Of a DNA stretch of 64,000 bases, positions 54,590 to 64,000 are shown one piece after another; position 1 is the stretch's first letter, and each line of letters starts with the position of its first letter. The stretch spans positions 64,295,528 through 64,359,527 of the forward strand of contig NC_065921.1 in assembly GCF_024586455.1 (NCBI RefSeq), written 5' to 3'. The translations under genes and the position numbers were made by a program. The stretch is from Bactrocera neohumeralis (Eukaryota; Arthropoda; Insecta; Diptera; Tephritidae). Below the pieces are notes generated by a model. It was not told where the DNA came from. It searched no databases and saw only the letters and a list, made by a program, of their open reading frames with translations.

Positions 54590-57500
54590 CTTATATAACG
54601 CTCGATCAGGATAAGGCTGACGTACTGATGAGACAGGCACGCATTAAAATTGGCTGGGTTAAGAGCAGGCTGCGACTGAAAGAAACCCGCAAAAGGTGCT
54701 TTTGCTGCTTTGAACCAGGGCATTTAATCTGGGACTTCAAATGACTCGGTAGAAGAGAAAATGGTGCTTCATATGTACAATATATGGGAACTACCAAAAA
54801 AATGAATAATCTACAGGCCAATATGCATAGATACAAGGCTGCTGAGGCACTATTCTCGCAAATGGTGATGAGAACGGCTACGAGTTAATCATCATAAGCT
54901 AGCGATATTAAATGAAAGAAAGATACCGGGCAAGAAGATATCAGCTCCACAGCCACTATTTGGCTACCACCAGGGAGTAACGCCGTCATTGTAAACAAAG
55001 GGGACGTCAACAATTTAGTTTGGGCAAGATTCGACCTTTCCAAAGTGTCGCTAAGCGACAGCATATACAAATTCCAAGAAAAGCTCGATTGAAGACACTG
55101 CCAGGGTGAACTACTACCACTATATAGGGTGAATTAATTATCGCCGGAGACCTAAACTCGAAAGCCGTAGAGTGCGGTATGGTAAACACAGACTCGAGAG
55201 GAAAGGCCGTTCTAGAAACAGTTGCGCGGCTTGGTCTAAAAGTGCTCAAAACGAGAAATACAACCATGTTTCAAAGACCGGGATGCAAGGAAACCACACC
55301 AGACAATACCATATCATCAGAACACACGACAGGCTCAATAAAAAAATGGAAAGTCCTAGAGGATTACACTGGCAGCGATCATTAGTACATTTCTTTCCGA
55401 TCGACATCGGAACAAATGCTAACCAGTACAGGAAAAATACTGGAACACGAAAGTGGAAAATTACGAAACTAAATACTTCGAACTTTATCTTCGCAATAGA
55501 CAACCAGAACCCATTTAGCAGCTCCCCTAGAATAGCACACAATACTTAATATAACAAGAGCCTGTCAAAAATCAATGCCCAAGGCAACAGCAAACATAAA
55601 GCAGCAGTTTACTGGTGGACAGAAAACATCGCCCAACTCAGACGAACATGCAAGGTGCATCACGAGAAGCCGAGCAATACAATGAAGCAGAAAAGGAGCT
55701 GAAGTACGCAACGAGAATATTAAAAAAAACCCCTGGGGACTTGTGTATAAAATAGTAATGAAGAAACTCGATGCTCGAATAAAAGAACCTGACTTAACCG
55801 CTGCCACAATTGATCACATCGTAAACGCACTCTTCTCCACACACGAAAAAAGGGCTAGTGGTCCAGAACAGACTCTACGGCTTCCGCACACCCCCCAGTT
55901 CACCATCGAAGAGCTACAACTAGTCCCTGACAAGCACAAGGCCAACAAATCACCTGACCCGGAACGGGATCCCATCAAAATTAATGAAATTAATCGTTGC
56001 AGAGCGACCGGCAGTACTACAGAATATGTACAACACCTTCCTCGAAGCCGAAATATCACTGAACCTTGAAAAAGGCACTGAGTATTTGGCATAAACAGAA
56101 AATAATAGTGTTACTAGCAGTTTCAGATGTCCGAAACGCCCTCAACAGCAATACATTGAGTGAGGAATATAAATCTTTCATCAAAACTAATTTTTTTGTT
56201 AATGTTATTGTAGGTTGAAATTTTGAGCACGATAAAATTGTATTATTAACAAAAAATAATGTAAACTATTATTTTTTAAACAAATTGACCGTGAAAAAAT
56301 ATCTATAATATAGCACGAAGATTTTTCTTTGAGTTGGCAAAATTTGTTCACTTTATGAGAAAATAATTGTACAATTTTATCGTACCATAAATTTCATCTT
56401 TCAATAACATTAGCAAAAAAAATTAACTTGTCCATTATCCAATGAACTGCTAATTTTCAAAATCGGTGACTTTGCAAAATTTTGAGGGACCACTTGATGT
56501 GGTTTGACCCAGGGTGGATATGATCGACGCTCTCGAAAAAAGTTCTAAAATCCCCGACTACCTCAGAGCTCAGAGCAGAGCTACCTTAGTAACAGAAAAC
56601 TGTAAAACTCGAAATTCCAGACGAATCGTACTTAATTGACTACGCGGACGACATTGCAGCAGTAATTACAGCACGAAACATAGCAGAAGTGGAAAGAAAT
56701 CTTAATCAGGTCATGATACGGAAACAAGCATGGCTCGACTCACACAACTTTTCGCTATGGAAAAAATAGATCTACTACAGCCAACGAATAACCGCAAAAC
56801 CCTCAAAATAAACGCAAACGACTACGGATATTACGAATACGGATACGGACACAAAAAGCAGTAAACTACCTGGGCGTAAAACTGGACCCCAGACTAACCT
56901 TCTGGGTACAAATCCAGTTCGCCGCAGGAAAGGCAGTGAAGATTACATCCCAACTGAGCCGACTAATGGACAACATAGGAGACCCCAGACAATAAAAGAA
57001 AGGGGTCCTAATGTCGACGACAATCAGCATCCTATTACACGCAACTGAGATCTGGGCAGACGTGCTTAAAAAGGAAAACCGACGGGTGAGGAAAAAGGAG
57101 CTAAAGAAAACAACCGAAAATAACAAAAGCGCAATAAAACAAATAAAGAAAGATACACTAACAACATGGCAAGAAAGTTGAGAAAATGAGAGTCGCGGCA
57201 GATGGACGGCCAGACTAGTAAAAGATCTAAACTTCTGGACAAGCCGTAAGTTTAGAGAAGTTGATTTTTATCCGGTCACGGATACTTCAAAAAGTACCTC
57301 CACAGAAAAGCAAAAATCAACGAGCCATCATGCCTGTACAAATTTACGACGGAAGACGACGCTGACCACACATTTGAATGTGTGCAATGGCACTGAGAAC
57401 GCACCGCTGTAGAAGACGCAGATAATTTAATGAGAGTCCTGCTGATGTAAGTCTCTCAATGAGAAAAATGGAACGCCACCCTGAAGAAATGCAAATGTGG

Positions 57501-57610
57501 TTCCAGACTGGGCAACGGTTCTTTAGAAGGGGTATTTGTAGTGACCTGTGAGTGGCACATACCGTTTCTGTGACGACAGCACTAACGATGGGGAAGCCAT
57601 TTTCCACCCC
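54590..57610 (+). pseudogene. LOA/R1-like non-LTR retrotransposon relic
   Basis: Decayed but collinear. RKRCFCCFEPGHLIWDF (about 54690-54740) is a zinc knuckle of ORF1 whose last Cys has become Phe. ELIIAGDLNSKAVECGM (55132-55182), LKVLKTRNTTMFQRPGC and DYTGSDH (about 55363-55383) belong to the APE-type endonuclease, with the catalytic GD-(F/L)-N and SDH motifs. VYKIVMKKLDARIKEPDL and FTIEELQLVPDKHKANKSPD (55743-55960) form the linker into the RT. SYLIDYADDIAAVITARNIA (about 56626-56690) holds the catalytic YADD. AVNYLGVKLDPRLTFWVQIQ (about 56860-56920) and ILLHATEIWADVLKKENRR form the thumb. YFQKYLH-like and Cys-rich tail remnants run to 57610. A hairpin element interrupts RT before YADD. 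Frameshifts are frequent. Confidence 0.8.
56184..56511. mobile_element. Hairpin (foldback-type) insertion within the LOA-like RT
   Basis: The RT reading DVRNALNSNT (about 56130-56160) and VDMIDALEKSSKIPDYLRA (from about 56514) are adjacent blocks in related elements but are separated here by about 350 bp of AT-rich DNA. Within it the left arm (about 56189-56243) and right arm (about 56370-56433) are complementary over roughly 60-70 bp with mismatches. Pairs include GTTAATGTTATTG with CAATAACATTAGC and ACGATAAAATTGTA with TACAATTTTATCGT. The right arm continues into about 80 bp that has no left partner, ending GGGACCACTTGATGTGG, so one terminus may be lost. No target duplication could be fixed. 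Confidence 0.65.
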
Positions 57611-58644
57611 TCACCCACAAACACAAAAATTATTATTTTTATTTTAATTTATTTTATTTTAATTTCTATTTTATTTGTTTTTACTTTATTTTTTTTTTAT
57701 TTCATTTTATAGAAATGTACATATTCTCATCATTGTCATTTTTCTTTTGGTTTCCCAATATTTAGACAATTTGCCAATTTTATTTTTTTCAAGCATCGTT
57801 GTTTGTTGTTTGGCCTTTGCGCGCATTACGTGGGATTTCCATTGTCTATTTCTAAACGACAGAACATGTTGTCCACAGCGCAAAAACAAAAATACACACA
57901 CGAGTATTTATATTTATTTATTTCAGTATTCCTAGTTCTGTACGTGGCCTTCACAATCACGGTTGTATTTCTCTGTTTCACAACAATGCAATTGTTGCAG
58001 CCACAGCTTTGGTTGATTAATTTTGTGTTGAGTGATTTATTGCTGAAGCTTCGAGTTATTAAAAAAAATGTATATTATTTCAATCAATTTCTGTTAAATT
58101 TTTTAGTGACTTGATATTCAATTTCTGAAGTTTAATATTTATATATGTATTTAATGCTTCAATATAGATTTCAGGAGGGAGTGAATATAGAACGGATTTA
58201 ATGAGAGTTATGCAAGCCATTTTTGAAATTGGAATAATTTCACTCCCTCTAGGAAAAGCGAAATTTCTCATATATAAAAAGTGCCTTATCATTCAACGAA
58301 CTAACAACTTCCATGAGTCTAGTAAGGTATTATAAATAACAATACAGGCCTCTTTAACTTGTGTCCCCACTCTAATTTATTTTACTAATTAGTTAACGAG
58401 CCATTTAAAACTGCTCAACTTCGAATACCGATTAACTAACCCAGTAAAGCAAATGCTTTATTTCCTTTCGACGAAAAGATCATCGCTCTTTCAAAATATT
58501 AAGTACAACCAAGTCATTCTCCACTCTACATTCGTTCCGGTTAAAGACTCCTATCCCTCGTAGCCTTTAAATTTAAATTTTCTGAGCTATAAAGTTTGTT
58601 ATCATGCCTACGTCCTCATAAAACTCTTACAGATTATAATACTA
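57611..58644. other. AT-rich DNA without recognised genes
   Basis: 57625-57710 is a T-rich low-complexity run. A plus-strand frame (57675-57935) made of T-rich codons looks hydrophobic, but this is compositional. Confidence 0.35.
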
Positions 58645-59520
58645 CAAGTGTGTTCCAAAATAAACAGGACTTTTTGAATCTAGCACCTCCTGGTGGCGCC
58701 ATCTATATGTCGACTGGTGGGTTAGAATCTGCTATCTTTATCGATTGTCCAGTGAGAATTTCATGACATTTCATTGATTGGAAGTAAAGTTATTGCGTTT
58801 TAAGTGTCAGTACGATTGTGTTATCGGTGCGAAAATGAGCTTCGAACAAAGAGCCAACATTAAATTTTATTTTAAAATTGGTAAAACTTTTACCGAACGT
58901 TTAAATTGATGAAACAAGTTTATGGTGATTATTGCTTATCTCGTAGCGGAGTGGTTTCAATGTTTTCAAAGTTGTTGTGAGGACATAAATGACGATCAAC
59001 ATGTGGGCTAATCAAAATCCGTGATCACCGGAAATTCCATCGAAACTGTACGTGAATTCATCAAAAATCAGCCGAAATCATCATTGAGATTCATGGAAAT
59101 GGAATTGAACATCTCCAAAACATCGATTTATTGCATTTTGACAGAACATTTGGGCTTACGAAAGGTGTGTGCACGGTTTGTTCCGTACAAATTGACTGAC
59201 GAACAAAAATTGCTCAGAATCCAACATTCGAAGGACTTCATTAAAGAGGTCAGAAGGGACAAAAACTTCCTTTACAGTATTGTGACTGGTGACGAAACGT
59301 GGTATTTCCAATGTGATTCGGAAACAAAACGAACGAAACGCCAGAATGTTGAATGGAAGGTACCGGACAGCTAAACCACTCGTTCGACATGCTTTTGGAT
59401 CGTGCAAAAAGCTGTATTGAAGCAGAAGGAGACTATTTTGAATAAAATAAATTGATTTTGCCGAAAAAACCATTTGTTCTGTGTTTTTTTTAAGTCCTGT
59501 TTACTTTGGAACGCACCTTG
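58645..59520 (+). mobile_element. Internally deleted mariner element, copy with both terminal repeats
   Basis: Ends: TGTTCCAAAATAAACAGGAC at 58651-58670, and on the minus strand CGTTCCAAAGTAAACAGGAC from 59512. The TIR is about 30 bp including a CAAG terminus. The left end abuts TA (58643-58644); the right flank is TG, so one TA copy has mutated. The coding remnant starts MSFEQRANIKFYFKIGK (58834). It then runs ITGNSIETVREFIKNQPKSS, MELNISKTSIYCILTEHLGL and FLYSIVTGDETWYFQCDSE, with the first catalytic Asp intact. At about 59360 it jumps directly to HSFDMLLDRAKSCIEAEGDY and FE, deleting the second and third Asp blocks. The 876-bp element cannot make active transposase. Confidence 0.9.
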
Positions 59521-59540
59521 TGCTCTATAATATCTTCGTC

Positions 59541-60395
59541 TTTATACTCTTGCAACCAGTTGCTAAAAGTATTATAGTTTTGGTCACCTAACGGTTGTAC
59601 GTATCACCTAAAACTAAGCGAGATAGATATAAGATTGTAATATATTGTTATATATAATTGATCAGGATGACGAGAAAGTTGAAATCCGGTTGACTGCCTG
59701 CCTGTCCATCCGACCGTCCGTCCGTGCAAGCTATAACTTGAGTAAAAATTGATATATCTCGTTGAAACTTGGCACTTGAGTTTCTTAATACAAACTAAAA
59801 TAACGAGTACGTAGATGAGCGTAATCGGACCACTACCACGCCCACAAATCGCCATTACCCGAAAACATATAAAGTGCCATAACTAAGCACTAAATTAAGA
59901 TACAAAGCTGTACTTTAGTACAGACAATCACAGTAGCAAGGGGCATCTGTGAGAAATTTTTTTGAAAAAGTGGGCGTTGCCCCGCCCTCTAACAAGTTAA
60001 ATGAACACATCTCCAAAACCACGTAAGCTATAACAACCAAATTTGCTGGGTATAAATCTTATAGAAACTTCTACCGACAGTGGGTAAATGGATGAAATCG
60101 GAGGATAACCCCGCTCCCTCCCCATATAACGGTAATATTAAAAACCACTAAAATCGCGATAAATCAATAACTAAATACGCCAGAGACATTTAATTTTACC
60201 ACCGAGATCAAATGAAAGAGCCTTATGGAAGACATTGTAAAATTGGACGATGGGCGTGGCACTGCCCACTTTTTGGTGAAACGCCATATCTCGAGACCCG
60301 TCCAACCGATTTCGTTTGACATTCTTATATCCCATTGTGAAAATGATACTACATAAATATGCCATTTTTTTAGTAAAACTCTTCCCTTAACGTGT
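59541..60395 (+). repeat. DINE-like family A, diverged subfamily
   Basis: It begins TTTATACTCTTGCAACCAGT (with the GTTGC partner of the 5' hairpin), has TTATATATAATTGATCAGGATGACG and a GTCY-type tract (about 59690-59725: GACTGCCTGCCTGTCC...), then follows the order of family A with many differences (CACGCCCACAAATCGCC, CTCTAACAAGTTAAATG, GGGCGTGGCACTGCCC). The 3' stem-loop and terminus are absent. The fragment at 29505-29725 belongs to the same subfamily. It starts 21 bp after the mariner. Confidence 0.78.
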
Positions 60396-60949
60396 CCAAC
60401 ATTTCAAAAGTTTTGATTTTTCACGTTGCTTAGAGAAAATGTGAGCCAAATAGATTCGACAACTCTGAGACCATAGACAACTTTGCTTGCTGGGTGAAAA
60501 TTTCAACCGCTCTTCCGCACTTAAACGACACATCTGCGTTAACCAAAACTAAAATGTACAAAATTGAGTTTTATACTTTGTAGCATATTTTTAGGCATCG
60601 TGACAAGGCCATAATTAGCCAAATTTATGACAATTAGTTGCGTGGCAAAGCATACTCATGTGGAGCGTACGCACTTTTGTACTTATTTGAATACTTAAAC
60701 AATTATGTATGCATCGCTTGGTGAACGGGCAAGGTTACACAGGTAGAATGCTGACTTAAACATAAAGAAACGAGTGTATGTGCAGACTCTCAAACAGTCA
60801 TTTCATATGTTCATATATGAGTGGGTGTATCATTAAAGCAAAACACTTTATTTCCCCCTGTGTACACTTAATAATTATCTTTGTTGGCTTTTTGGAGCGA
60901 CATGTGTCTGGGCAGCTTATTTAAGTTAGCTTTTCTGGTAATTTTCTTA
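60396..60949. other. Unrecognised DNA
   Basis: No coding or repeat signature recognised. Confidence 0.3.
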
Positions 60950-61500
60950 TTTATAAAATGGTCTCTTAAAAATATGAGGTCTGGTATAGGGAGTGCACTC
61001 ACTCCTCAATTTCAACCGATTGGAAGCGGATCGGCTTTTCGATGTCTTCTTGCGTTCTAGCGCTGGACCTCCAGTGAGATGAGCAAGCGGTTGTCAACAA
61101 CGAGAACTGAACCATAAGAGGTCCTCCGAACTACAGGCTCTACGCAAAGTTAATCTAACTGTAATTGTAAGTTTTTTGACTGGACGCTGTTCAATAGGTT
61201 TGCGCGCTAAATATTTTGCCGAACGCTCTTTGCCAAAACTGTATGGCTGAAGAGGAAGTGGAATTATATTGTCCATTGTCCCGGCATTCACTAGGCTGAG
61301 GTAGACACATCTTTTTGCGAACCTAGCAAAGTTACTGAGATTGATATTAACCTTATTAAGAAATTTGTGACAAGCTCAAAATACTTTGTCGATCTATGAG
61401 GTGATCTATGAGGTGATACACTTTATAGGTAACACTAAGGTGAAATATATGTCCAAGAGAGATACATTGATTTCGGATGAATTCTAACCGAACTTATGTT
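60950..61500 (+). pseudogene. 3' end of an RNase H-type non-LTR retrotransposon
   Basis: The segment contains a short remnant of the linker after RNase H (DWKR/RIGFSM-like, about 61018-61040) and VSFLTGRC (about 61165-61190). The terminal block DINLIKKFVTSSKYFVDL (about 61340-61398) corresponds to DINHLNNFVISSKCFVDL at 4.6 kb. Past the stop, GATCTATGAGGTGAT is tandemly duplicated (61395-61422), and trailing sequence with GTAACACTAAGG matches the 4.1-4.7 kb copy. The frame is heavily broken. Confidence 0.6.
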
Positions 61501-63244
61501 TTAGTAAAATTAAAACTGATTGTTATATTTAGTCTTAATGATCCGATTTAGGCAATATCATTGGCTTTGTTGCCACTTTCACGGTAATTTCATAATGCCA
61601 CTCTCATAAGAACCCTCGTTCGTCCCGATTGACTGGGATTGCCGATTTTAACAACCTTTTAGTGAGGAAAATTTTTAACAGGAGAAACAAACAAGAATAG
61701 CTAGTAATCACGTATTGTCAATTCCGGATTATAAAGTTCAAACTCTCGGAGCTTCTGACGAGTCAACATCGGTGTGTTTGGCCTAGCGTTGTCCCGATTG
61801 AACACGATTACTCCCCTATTCGCCAAAACTAGCTACTTTTGTGCAATTGATTCCTTCGGACGGTTCAACTGTTGCCAGTTTAGATCCGAATGAAGAGTCC
61901 GACTTTAAGGGAGCGGCTTACAACAAATAATTCCTGCCATTCGCACCAAACACATAGAAAAATTTTTTGCTCTTTTGCTCTCTTTCTCTCTTTCATCCCA
62001 TCTTTCTCTCCTTTTTCCTCTCGCATTGTACATATCTATTTGTCTTTATCCCTCTCCCCCTCTCACTTCGCAATGCTCTATCGCATAGTGACAATTCTTC
62101 TCAAATTCTTCAACAACACATAAGAACCAAACCAAAAAGCTGTCAAATGAAAAGCTAAATTCGTTTCAAATTCATTTATTCCAATAACGAGCGCATAGAA
62201 TTCTAAACCAAATTAATTGTCACTTTGAAAATATTATACTAGGAATTTTTCAATGCTTCCTTTCCTTCGCTGCAACGGCACTTCGTCACTTTATCTCATT
62301 CCAAATTACCAATGCGCCAAATTCGCAGCATCTCTCGCTCACCTCTCGAACGTGTTAATATAGGCAGCCAGACTGATTAAAATGTGCAGCGCAACTCCTG
62401 GCAGCCTTTGTTGTCCATGCAATGAGTCGGACGTCGTGCGCTTGCTGCTCGTTTGCCAAATTCACGGACGTTGTCAAAAATATGAAAATCCAGTCACGTC
62501 AACACGTCATCATTGTCGCAGCTACTTTTTTGTGTTCTTTCTACATTTCATTTAATTTTTTACCATGCTTCACGAGTGCAAAATAATTAAGAGGCAATGA
62601 GCATAAATGCGAGTATCTGCGAAAGAGCTGCCGGAAAAGGAAAAGGAGTACGCATTGCAGCTGGAAAGTTTTTGTGACCGGTCAATTTGGCCTCGGACAT
62701 GATGATGATCTTAAGTTGTTACCAACTGTACCCTGTTTGAAAGAGTAAAGCAGAGGATTCAGAAAGAACTTGCATATATTATTCATCGATTCATCCCAGA
62801 GACCGTACACCGTAAAATAAGCATCCACAATAATTTTTTCATTGCTCCCAACAACTTCGGGACTACTGTTATTAAATCAGATACTCAAAAGTTCGGAAAT
62901 AGAGACATTTTCAGAGTCTCCTTGTTGCGTAAAGATTGCAAAATTCGGCAAGCAGCCTTCACAGGTAAAGTCAATAAAGACTTTATGACGATTGGGAAGG
63001 CGTAAGAATGAGTTTTATATGTGACTTCGATATAAAAATATTGAGACATTTCTAATTTCCTAAATGAGATAAATTAAGGCCTTTGCATCCTTGGACACCT
63101 TGACCTTTCTCCACTCCGTCTATTTGGACCCATCAAAGCTTTAAAGGCCAACCTAACAACGTTCTATCGGTTCTTCGCCGAAAATCTTATCACTTCCATA
63201 AAATATTATTTCTTCACCCCCTTCTTTACGGTATTTTTTCTTTT
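61501..63244. other. Region without recognised genes
   Basis: A CT-rich run (about 61975-62065, TCTCTCTTTC and CCCTCTCCCC) makes two overlapping hydrophobic frames that are compositional. 62300-62680 is single-copy-like. No transposon boundary identified. Confidence 0.35.
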
Positions 63245-64000
63245 TCGTCTTCTTCTTGATTGGCGATTATAGCCGAGTTTACAACAGCGCGCTAGTCATC
63301 CTCCTAATTGAAGATTTCAAGCGAAGCCAGGTCGTTCTCCACCTGGTTTTCCAACAGAGTGGAGGTCTTCCTCTGCTTCCTCGGCGGGTACTGCGTCGTA
63401 TGCTTTCAGAGCTGGAGTGTTTTCGTTCAATCGGACGACATGACATAGCCAGCGTACCCGCTATCTTTTACTTCGCTGAACTATGTCAATGTCATCGTAT
63501 ACCTCACGCAGCTCATAGTTCCATCAAATGCGAGAAGCGCCGTGGGCAATGCGCAAAGAACCATAAATCGTTCACAGAACCTTTCTCTTGAAAACTCGTA
63601 ACGTCGAGTCATTAGATGCTGTCATCGTCAATGCCTCTGCACCATACAGCAGGAAGGGAACAGTGAGTGCCTTATGGAGTTTGGTTTTTGAGTGAGGACT
63701 TTCGGGTGAGGACTTTACTTCCCAATTGTCTGCTTAGTCCGAAGTAGCACCTGTTGGCAAGAGTTATACATTGCGCTGAATTTCGAGGCTGACATTGTTG
63801 GTGGTGTTTACGCTGGTTCCAAGATAGACGAAATTATCTACGACTTTGAAGTTATGATTGCCAATAGTGACATGGGTGCCTAGTCATGAGTGCGACGACT
63901 GCTTGTTTGATGGCAGAAGATATTTCGTCTTGCCCTCGTTACCAGGCCAATTTGCTTCGCTCCCTTATCCATTCCGGAAAAATCAGAATTAAGGGCGCGA
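63245..64000 (-). pseudogene. RTE-clade retrotransposon relic at the window edge
   Basis: The minus strand from 64000 down shows EIQR-type and thumb blocks in frame pieces: TSVNTTNNVSLEIQR (about 63820-63770), LYKALTVPFLLYGAEALT (about 63690-63640), RKVLRTIYGSLRIAHGASRI (about 63590-63535), then QRSKRQRVRWLCHVVRLNEN (about 63475-63420) and TPALKAYDAVPAEEAEED. It matches the other RTE copies throughout, with frameshifts, and continues beyond the window. Its uninterrupted 63830-63910 segment is the empty-site reference for the insertion at 53669-54146. Confidence 0.8.

Noticed and set aside
57675..57935. Hydrophobic 86-codon frame that looks like a membrane protein
   Set aside because: It comes from a T-rich low-complexity run, starts at a weak position and has no family resemblance.

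Overview
The window reads as intergenic or intronic DNA from a higher (cyclorrhaphan) fly, most likely a tephritid fruit fly of the Bactrocera/Zeugodacus/Ceratitis type. The base composition is AT-rich and CAA/TTG and CA microsatellites are common. It contains several mariner-family relics, RTE, R1/LOA and RNase H-bearing non-LTR retrotransposons, and two dispersed families with the mini-me/DINE-1 architecture (TA tract, core, GTCY microsatellite) known from Diptera. The organism assignment is inference from repeat content. No host gene could be identified with confidence. No rRNA, tRNA, CRISPR or prokaryotic feature was seen.

Layout. 0-5.4 kb: an RNase H relic (1-360), a DDE-transposon relic (1425-1970), a tiny secreted-peptide ORF candidate (2745-2864, minus), the 3' end of an RNase H-type non-LTR element (4100-4705), and an intact 545-bp hAT-type MITE with a perfect 8-bp target duplication (4818-5362). 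5.4-11.5 kb: mostly unrecognised single-copy-like DNA with one DINE-like fragment (about 7.9-8.2 kb). 11.5-17.7 kb: RTE relic, RT relic, a mariner inserted at a TA beside an RNase H relic, a second RTE relic and another RT relic. 17.7-19.1 kb: unrecognised. 19.1-23.2 kb: three transposase relics in a row. 24.3-27.3 kb: two DINE-like fragments in inverted orientation, a DDE relic and an RNase H relic. 27.3-28.6 kb: apparently unique DNA containing a 62-codon cysteine-rich secreted-peptide candidate. 28.6-37.5 kb: dense repeats (RNase H relics, two nearly full-length DINE-like copies, a Merlin-like relic, an R1-clade relic, another DDE relic). 37.5-42.1 kb: mostly unrecognised, with one 147-bp MITE. 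42.1-43.5 kb: the only long intact ORF, a 5'-truncated non-LTR reverse transcriptase. 43.5-51 kb: a non-LTR tail relic, a mariner relic, a DINE-like fragment and apparently unique DNA. 51-57.6 kb: a nested pile-up: hAT-like relic, full DINE-like copy, RTE relic split by a SINE-like insertion with a 16-bp duplication, and a LOA/R1-like element split by a hairpin element. 58.6-61.5 kb: an internally deleted mariner, a DINE-like copy and an RNase H-type 3' end. 61.5-63.2 kb: unrecognised. 63.2-64 kb: another RTE relic running off the window.

The pieces do not form a pathway. They are layers of transposon insertion and decay between islands of apparently unique DNA. The informative parts are insertion boundaries: target duplications, terminal inverted repeats and nesting that date insertions relative to one another. 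Family names come from motif recognition and recalled family resemblance, and boundaries without duplications are approximate.
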